Below, piece after piece: positions 32,422 through 37,298 of a stretch of DNA of 37,298 bases. Source of the stretch: Nocardia xishanensis NBRC 101358 (GTDB lineage Bacteria; Actinomycetota; Actinomycetes; Mycobacteriales; Mycobacteriaceae). The stretch spans positions 1 to 37,298 of the forward strand of contig NZ_BDCF01000067.1 in the NCBI RefSeq assembly GCF_001613365.1, in the 5' to 3' direction. The position numbers and the translations under genes are program-made. Every line of letters begins with the position of its first letter. The first letter of the stretch is position 1. The notes beneath the pieces are model-generated. The model searched no databases. It was not told where the DNA came from and saw only the letters and a list, made by a program, of their open reading frames with translations.

Positions 32422-33453
32422 CTAGACGGTGGCGTTCCAGTTCAGGTCGTTGAAGTCCGAAGGGGGAGCGCCGAACATGCTGCGGCAGACGCGGGTCAGG
32501 TGCGCGCTGTCGGCGAAGCCTGCCTGGTGCGCCACTTCGGTGAGCGAATGTCCGGCCGCGAGCAGTTCCGCGGCGCGCTGCATCCGCAGCCAGCGCAGAT
32601 ACGGGCGGAACGGCAGCCCGAGTTCGGCCGAGAAGACGTGGGCCAGACGGCTTTCCGACAGATGCACGGCACGCGCGAGCTCGGCGAGCCGCACGGGCCC
32701 GGCGGAGATTCGCTCCGGCAGCAGTCGCAGCACTTCGGCTACGGCGGGATGGCGTACCGCCTCGCCCGCCATGCCGATCCGCAGCCACACCGCCTCCGAT
32801 TCCGAACCGAGCGCCGAGCGCACCCAGTCGACGAAGGAGGATGCCTCATCGGTGAGCATGCCGCTGATCGTCAGCTCGGCGGACGCATCTTCGCCCGTAC
32901 CCAATTCGGCGGACGCCCCTTCGCACACATGCTGCCCGGTGGACGCCTCGCCGAGCACGTGCTGCTCGGCGGTCGCCCGTTCGACCGAGCCCAGCTCGGC
33001 GGCCCCGTCGAGCACGCGCTGATCCGCGACCGCTCCGCCATCCACCCGTCGCCCCGCGGATGCGCCAACGCGCTCCTCGTCACGCAACCATTCGCTGAGC
33101 GCGTCGAGCTGCAATTCCTTTGCGGAACAGGTCCATCCGCGAGCCGAGTCGCGGGAGTGTACCGCTGCTGCCCACCGTGCGCCCGGCGCCGACTCCGGCT
33201 CCAAGTGCGCCACCGCGCCGTGCGAGGCACCGCGTACGACCGCGTGGGCCACATCCGGTGGAACGACGGCCGCGCGGCAGACCACTCGCTCCCCCGCTCG
33301 GTCCGCGAGCACCATGTCCTCGGCGGCAACGATGACCTGCACCGTGTGATGGGCGTGCAACGCGGCGGTCCCGATCTGCCCGACGATCACCAGCCGTCCC
33401 GGCCGCAGCGCGGCCACACCCCGCCACCGTCTCGTACCGCCACCGTCCGTCAT
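32422..33453 (-). CDS. AraC-family regulator with repeat-built linker
   Basis: A 343-aa protein. The N-terminal cupin sensor includes HAHHTVQVIVAAEDMVL and VVPPDVAHAVVRG. The C-terminal HTH pair has VRLAELARAVHLSESRLAHV and LTEVAHQAGFADSAHLTRVC, then the typical end PPSDFNDLNWN. Between them residues 143-192 form five imperfect decapeptide repeats (see the repeat feature). ATG 33453 is chosen; upstream codons to 33618 are not coding-like. It is divergent from the SRPBCC gene and may regulate it or the genes to its left. Normal members lack the repeat, so they are about 270-290 aa. Confidence 0.82.
   Translation of the reverse strand: MTDGGGTRRWRGVAALRPGRLVIVGQIGTAALHAHHTVQVIVAAEDMVLADRAGERVVCRAAVVPPDVAHAVVRGASHGAVAHLEPESAPGARWAAAVHSRDSARGWTCSAKELQLDALSEWLRDEERVGASAGRRVDGGAVADQRVLDGAAELGSVERATAEQHVLGEASTGQHVCEGASAELGTGEDASAELTISGMLTDEASSFVDWVRSALGSESEAVWLRIGMAGEAVRHPAVAEVLRLLPERISAGPVRLAELARAVHLSESRLAHVFSAELGLPFRPYLRWLRMQRAAELLAAGHSLTEVAHQAGFADSAHLTRVCRSMFGAPPSDFNDLNWNATV
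32878..33027 (-). repeat. Five degenerate 30-bp tandem repeats in the AraC linker
   Basis: Units start at 32878, 32908, 32938, 32968 and 32998, each 30 bases, beginning GGCGG or GGTGG on the plus strand. On the coding strand they encode ADQRVLDGAA, ELGSVERATA, EQHVLGEAST, GQHVCEGASA and ELGTGEDASA. A more divergent unit (32848-32877) continues the series. The repeat keeps the frame because 30 is a multiple of three. Confidence 0.75.
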
Positions 33454-33575
33454 GTTCTCAGTGTCACCCGCACTCCGCGATCGACCGCATCGGGTCGGAA
33501 CGGACACGGTCCGAGAGTGAACTGGGATTCGCCAACCCGGTCTCGAGGCGGAACGAGAGTGTCGGTATGCGGTGA

Positions 33576-33581
33576 TACAAC
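33576..33581 (+). promoter_or_regulatory. Possible -10 element of a leaderless promoter (SRPBCC gene)
   Basis: TACAAC ends 6 bases before the ATG at 33588. It differs from TANNNT in the last base, but the position equals that at the patatin and deacetylase genes, and no ribosome site is seen. Confidence 0.3.
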
Positions 33582-33587
33582 AACGGC

Positions 33588-34010
33588 ATGTGGAAGTACG
33601 AGCACAGCGCCGAGACAACCGTGAGCCCGGAGGCGCTGTGGCGCAGCTGGTCCGATCCGAACCGCTGGCCGGAATGGAATCCGGGCATCCAAACCTTCGA
33701 GCTGGACGGTCCTTTCGCGCCGGGCACCACCTTCCGCATGACTTCCCCCGACGGGGATACGGTCGAACTCCGCTTCGTGGAGATCGTGCCGGGCGAACTG
33801 TGGAGCGACGTCTTCACCGGTGACGGTTTCGACATCCTCACCGTGCACCGTCTCGAGTCGTTGCCGTCGGGACAGACTCGCGTGATCTACCGGACCGAGA
33901 TCACCGGCCCCGCTGCGGATACCGCGGGCCCCGAGATCGGCCCGCAGATCACCGCCGACTTCCCCGAGGTCGTGGCGGGGCTCATCGAGCACGCCGAACA
34001 GTCGGCCTGA
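33588..34010 (+). CDS. SRPBCC-family protein (START-like/Bet v1 fold)
   Basis: A 140-aa protein with the polyketide cyclase/SRPBCC pattern: MWKYEHSAETTVSPEALWRS, WPEWNPGIQTFELDGPF, and a long C-terminal helix FPEVVAGLIEHAEQ. These proteins bind hydrophobic ligands in a central cavity; ligand unknown. It is divergent from the AraC gene (135 bases) and convergent with der. Confidence 0.83.
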   Translation: MWKYEHSAETTVSPEALWRSWSDPNRWPEWNPGIQTFELDGPFAPGTTFRMTSPDGDTVELRFVEIVPGELWSDVFTGDGFDILTVHRLESLPSGQTRVIYRTEITGPAADTAGPEIGPQITADFPEVVAGLIEHAEQSA

Positions 34011-34030
34011 CCGCTCCGATCCAGGGGCAG

Positions 34031-34069
34031 CGCGGGCCCCGGGTGGACGTCGTCCTCCCGGGGCCCGCG
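34031..34069. terminator. Bidirectional terminator between SRPBCC gene and der
   Basis: CGCGGGCCCCGGG (34031-34043) and CCCGGGGCCCGCG (34057-34069) form a perfect 13-base GC stem with a 13-base loop, between two convergent stops. No T-tract on either strand. Confidence 0.65.
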
Positions 34070-34080
34070 ACAGCTGCGAA

Positions 34081-35496
34081 CTACTTCTTCCGGTCCCGCT
34101 TCTCGCGCACGCGCACCGAGATGCGCACCGGCGATCCGTCGAATCCGAATTCCTCGCGCAGGCGGCGTTCCAGGAAGCGGCGGTAGCCCGCCTCCAGGAA
34201 TCCGGTGGTGAACAGCACGAAGGTGGGCGGACGGGTGGAGGCCTGCGTCGCGAAGAGGACGCGGGGCAGGCGGCCGCCGCGCATCGGCGGTGGGGTCGCC
34301 GCGACGACTTCCTTGAGCCAGGTGTTGAGGCGGCCTGTGGGAATGCGCTTGTCCCAGGATTCGAGCGCGGTCTCCATGGCAGGCACCAGCTTCTGCACGG
34401 CGCGGCCGGTGTGGGCGGAGATGTTGACGCGCTGCGCCCACGGCACCCGGACCAGTTCGCGGTCGACCTCCTTCTCCAGCTGGAGGCGGCGGTCCTCGTC
34501 GACCAGGTCCCACTTGTTGAAGGCAAGAACCAGCGCCCGGCCGGAGTCGGCGACCAGGCTGATCACCCGCAGGTCTTGCTCGGTGATCGGCTGCGAGGCG
34601 TCGATGAGCATGATCGCCACCTCGGAAGCCTCCAGCGCCGACTTGGTGCGCAGCGAAGCGTAGAACTCGGTGCCGCTGGCGTTGGCGACCTTGCGGCGCA
34701 GGCCCGCGGTGTCGATGAACTTCCAGATCTTGCCGCCCAAGTCGACGAGCGAGTCGACCGGATCGACGGTGGTGCCCGCGACATCGTGCACCACCGAGCG
34801 CTCGTCGCCGGACAGCTTGTTCATCAGGCTGGACTTGCCGACGTTCGGCTTGCCGACCAGCGCGACGCGGCGCGGCCCGGCGCCGCCGGTGCCCTCGCGC
34901 GGCGTCTCGGGCAGCACGTCGAGCACGTCGTCGAGCAGGTCGCCGGTGCCGCGGCCGTGCGCGGCGGAGACCATCCGCGGCTCGCCGAGGCCGAGCGACC
35001 ACAGCGAAGCGGCCTCGGACTCGACGCGCTGATCGTCGACCTTGTTGGCGACCAGGATGACCGGGATCTTCGACCGGCGCAGCTTCTTGACCGCGGCCTC
35101 GTCGGTGGCGGTCGCCCCGACGGTCGCGTCGACCACGAGCAGGATCGCGTCGGCGGTCGCCATGGCCACCTCGGCTTGGCGGGCGACATGCTGTTGCAGG
35201 CCCTTGGCGTCGGGCTCCCAGCCGCCGGTGTCCTGCACCAGGAACCGCCTCCCGGACCAGCTCGCCTCGTAGGAGATGCGGTCGCGGGTGACGCCGGGGA
35301 CGTCCTCGACGACGGCCTCGCGGCGGCCGAGGATCCGGTTCACCAGGGTGGACTTGCCGACGTTCGGGCGACCGACCACCGCGAGCGTCGGCATGGCGAG
35401 GTGTTCTTCGCCCTCCTGCTCACCTACGAGATCGGCGATCTCCCAGTCGGTTTCGTCGCTCCATACACCGTCGCCTGCCAGGACGTCTTCGGTCAC
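34081..35496 (-). CDS. der: Ribosome-assembly GTPase Der (EngA)
   Basis: A 471-aa protein with two tandem GTPase domains and a C-terminal KH-like domain. G1 motifs are GRPNVGKSTLVN and GKPNVGKSSLMN, with G3 DTGGW and DTAGL, and G4 NKVD and NKWD. It acts in 50S ribosomal subunit maturation and is usually essential. Start GTG 35496 overlaps the cmk stop by four bases. The N-terminal extension of about 35 residues is acidic, as in mycobacteria. Confidence 0.96.
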   Translation of the reverse strand: MTEDVLAGDGVWSDETDWEIADLVGEQEGEEHLAMPTLAVVGRPNVGKSTLVNRILGRREAVVEDVPGVTRDRISYEASWSGRRFLVQDTGGWEPDAKGLQQHVARQAEVAMATADAILLVVDATVGATATDEAAVKKLRRSKIPVILVANKVDDQRVESEAASLWSLGLGEPRMVSAAHGRGTGDLLDDVLDVLPETPREGTGGAGPRRVALVGKPNVGKSSLMNKLSGDERSVVHDVAGTTVDPVDSLVDLGGKIWKFIDTAGLRRKVANASGTEFYASLRTKSALEASEVAIMLIDASQPITEQDLRVISLVADSGRALVLAFNKWDLVDEDRRLQLEKEVDRELVRVPWAQRVNISAHTGRAVQKLVPAMETALESWDKRIPTGRLNTWLKEVVAATPPPMRGGRLPRVLFATQASTRPPTFVLFTTGFLEAGYRRFLERRLREEFGFDGSPVRISVRVREKRDRKK

Positions 35497-36233
35497 CGAT
35501 TCCCTCCGATAGTCGAAATCTGCTGCGCGACAACGCGATACAGCTCGTCGATGACCTCGTCCATGCTCAGCTCGCTGGTGTCGACCAGCACCGCGTCCTC
35601 GGCGGGACGCAGCGGGGACACCTTGCGGGTGGAGTCGAGGTTGTCGCGACGCTGCACGTCGGCGAGCACGGCCGCGTAATCGTCGCCGCGACCTTCCCTG
35701 ATGTTCTGCTGGTTGCGCCGTTCGGCGCGCGCCTCCGCGGAGGCGGTCAGATAGATCTTGGCGTCCGCGTCGGGCAGCACCACGGTGCCGATGTCACGGC
35801 CTTCCACGACGATGCGCTGGGCCGACGCGGTGATCTCACGCTGCAACGCGACGAGCAGCTCGCGCACCTCGGGCACCGCCGACACGGCCGAAACCGCCTT
35901 GGTGACCGCGTCGCCGCGGATCTCGGCGGACACGTCCTCGCCGTCGAGCTCGATCACCTCGTGGCTGGGATCGGTGCCGATCGTCAGCGGCAGCTCCTTG
36001 ACCGCGGCGCCGATCGCCGCGGTGTCGGTGAGCTCGATGCCCGTCCGCAGCACCCGCAGCGTGGCTACGCGGTACATGGCGCCGGTGTCGAGATAGCGGG
36101 CGCCGAGCCGGGTGGCGAGGCGCCGGGAGACGCTGGACTTGCCGGTGCCAGAAGGCCCGTCCATGGCGACCACCAGCGGAACCTGGCCCGCCACCGGGCC
36201 GGGAATCTCGACCGGAATCTCCACACCGTTCAC
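35493..36233 (-). CDS. cmk: Cytidylate kinase
   Basis: A 246-aa kinase converting CMP and dCMP to the diphosphates with ATP. The P-loop is AMDGPSGTGKSSVSRRLAT, followed by LGARYLDTGAMYRV, VVEGRDIGTVVLPDADAKIY and the LID RRNQQNIREGRG. The GTG start at 36233 overlaps the pseudouridine synthase stop by four bases, and its own stop overlaps der: all three genes are translationally coupled. Confidence 0.95.
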   Translation of the reverse strand: MNGVEIPVEIPGPVAGQVPLVVAMDGPSGTGKSSVSRRLATRLGARYLDTGAMYRVATLRVLRTGIELTDTAAIGAAVKELPLTIGTDPSHEVIELDGEDVSAEIRGDAVTKAVSAVSAVPEVRELLVALQREITASAQRIVVEGRDIGTVVLPDADAKIYLTASAEARAERRNQQNIREGRGDDYAAVLADVQRRDNLDSTRKVSPLRPAEDAVLVDTSELSMDEVIDELYRVVAQQISTIGGNR

Positions 36234-37298
36234 AACGACACCGCCTCGTAGAGTTTGCCGATTTCATCGCGACCGAGCACGCGCAGGGTGCCCGGCCGTT
36301 GATCGCCCAGCGCCACCGGTCCGATATGGGTGCGCACCAGCCGGGTCACCGGATGGCCGACCGCGTCGAGCAGGCGGCGCACGATGTGCTTGCGCCCCTC
36401 GTGCAACACCACTTTCACCAGCGAGCGTCCCTCGCCCAGCTCGAGCACCTGGAAGCGGTCCACCTTGGCGGGACCGTCCTCCAGCTCGACGCCGTCGCGC
36501 AGCCGCTTGCCGATGATCTTGTTGTTGACCTCGCCGTTGACGGTCGCCAGGTAGGTCTTGGACACCTCGAACGACGGGTGCATCAGCCGATGCGCGAGAT
36601 CGCCGTCGTTGGTGAGCAGCAGCAGGCCCTCGGTGTCCGCGTCGAGCCGTCCGACGTGGAACAGCCGCTGGCCTGCCGCGATGCGCTCGGCGACGATGTC
36701 ACCGACGCAGGGCCTGCCCAGATCGTCGGACATGGTGGACTGCCAGCCCTTGGGCTTGTTGAGCGCGACGTGCACCAACTCGTCGCGAACCACGACGCGG
36801 GTTCCGTCGACGCGGACCACGGCCGTCTGCGGGTCGATGCGCAGGCCCTGCTCACGCACGATCGCGCCGTCGACCTCGACTCGGCCCTGGTCGATCATCT
36901 CCTCGGCCGCGCGCCGCGAGGCGACACCGGCCTTCGCGAGCACCTTCTGCAACCGCTCGCCCTCGCCCCATGGCAGCTTGACCGGGCCCTCGGTGTGCGC
37001 GGGCTCGACGTTCTGGCGGCGGGCGGGTTTGGCGTTGCTCAGCAGCGGCTGCGCGGGGATCTGCCGCTGCGGCTTGGGGTTCTTCGACTTGCGCGCGGCA
37101 GGGGCCTTGGCCGGACCCTGGCTCCACGAGGACCGCTGGGCCGGGGCGCCCTGCCCGGAGCCGCCGCGGCCGAAACCGCGCTGACCCGAACCGCCCTGGC
37201 TCGATCCCTGCTGAGCCGAGCCACGCTGACCCGACCCGCGCCGGCCGGAACCGTGCTGGCCCGCGCCGCGCTGGGCGGAACCGCCCTGGCTCGCACCT
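36230..37298 (-). CDS. RsuA/RluB-family rRNA pseudouridine synthase with Gly/Ser/Gln-rich N-terminal region (start outside window)
   Basis: The frame stays open to the right edge. From the edge to about 37115 it encodes repeats of the type GSGQRG, GSAQQG and GGSGQRGFGRGG, then a basic linker (KAPAARKSKNPKPQRQI) and LPWGEGERLQKVLAKAGVAS, the start of the S4 RNA-binding domain. The catalytic domain has HVGRLDADTEGLLLLTNDGD with the nucleophilic Asp and ends LHEGRKHIVRRLLDAVGHPV. It isomerises uridine in ribosomal RNA, probably 23S, as expected upstream of cmk and der. The disordered basic N-terminus may add RNA affinity. The true start is not visible. Confidence 0.9.
   Translation of the reverse strand, partial: GASQGGSAQRGAGQHGSGRRGSGQRGSAQQGSSQGGSGQRGFGRGGSGQGAPAQRSSWSQGPAKAPAARKSKNPKPQRQIPAQPLLSNAKPARRQNVEPAHTEGPVKLPWGEGERLQKVLAKAGVASRRAAEEMIDQGRVEVDGAIVREQGLRIDPQTAVVRVDGTRVVVRDELVHVALNKPKGWQSTMSDDLGRPCVGDIVAERIAAGQRLFHVGRLDADTEGLLLLTNDGDLAHRLMHPSFEVSKTYLATVNGEVNNKIIGKRLRDGVELEDGPAKVDRFQVLELGEGRSLVKVVLHEGRKHIVRRLLDAVGHPVTRLVRTHIGPVALGDQRPGTLRVLGRDEIGKLYEAVSL

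Overview
High-GC actinobacterial chromosome, most likely Nocardia or a close relative in the Mycobacteriales. The evidence is a carboxylic acid reductase closely resembling Nocardia Car enzymes, a type VII secretion-type polymorphic toxin cassette, a secreted cutinase-family protein, an RsuA/RluB-type pseudouridine synthase - cmk - der housekeeping operon, GTG starts and leaderless promoters. No tRNA, rRNA, CRISPR array or insertion sequence was recognised.

Layout. 1-2.7 kb (minus): type VII cassette of a small ESX-like protein, a YbaB/EbfC-like protein and the N-terminal part of a large WXG100-like protein that leaves the window. 3.2-6.9 kb: PAP2/diacylglycerol-kinase fusion, a patatin-like phospholipase, a UPF0060 remnant and two small uncharacterised proteins. 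7-10 kb: two MarR modules with clear palindromic operators, one with a SnoaL-like protein opposed by a GlcG/HbpS protein, the other divergent from an NmrA-like oxidoreductase. 10.3-12 kb: cupredoxin lipoprotein and a catalase-like protein divergent from an RsbW-like protein, with candidate SigF/SigB-type promoters between them. 12-18.5 kb: cutinase-family protein with a huge insertion, an RskA-like anti-sigma protein that has lost its ectodomain, a secreted lipase, a 53-aa protein, an EcsC-like protein and a frameshifted nucleotidyltransferase pseudogene. 18.5-21.2 kb: polysaccharide deacetylase lipoprotein divergent from a DUF4015 glycosidase-like protein.

21.3-26.8 kb (plus) is an organosulfur scavenging operon. 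A short leader peptide of the actinobacterial sulfur-gene type precedes a sulfonate/nitrate/taurine-type ABC importer (binding lipoprotein, ATPase, permease), an FMN-dependent NtaA/DszA-type monooxygenase and a TauD-type dioxygenase, and the operon closes with a strong hairpin terminator. The likely job is import of organosulfur compounds and oxidative C-S cleavage when sulfate or cysteine is short.

26.9-33.5 kb (minus): carboxylic acid reductase, acyl-ACP thioesterase, AhpD-like protein, DUF3703 protein and an AraC regulator whose linker is built of 30-bp tandem repeats. Thioesterase plus reductase could turn acyl-ACP into free acid and then aldehyde. 33.6-37.3 kb: SRPBCC protein, then the convergent housekeeping operon for pseudouridine synthase, Cmk and Der, whose three genes overlap by four bases at each junction.
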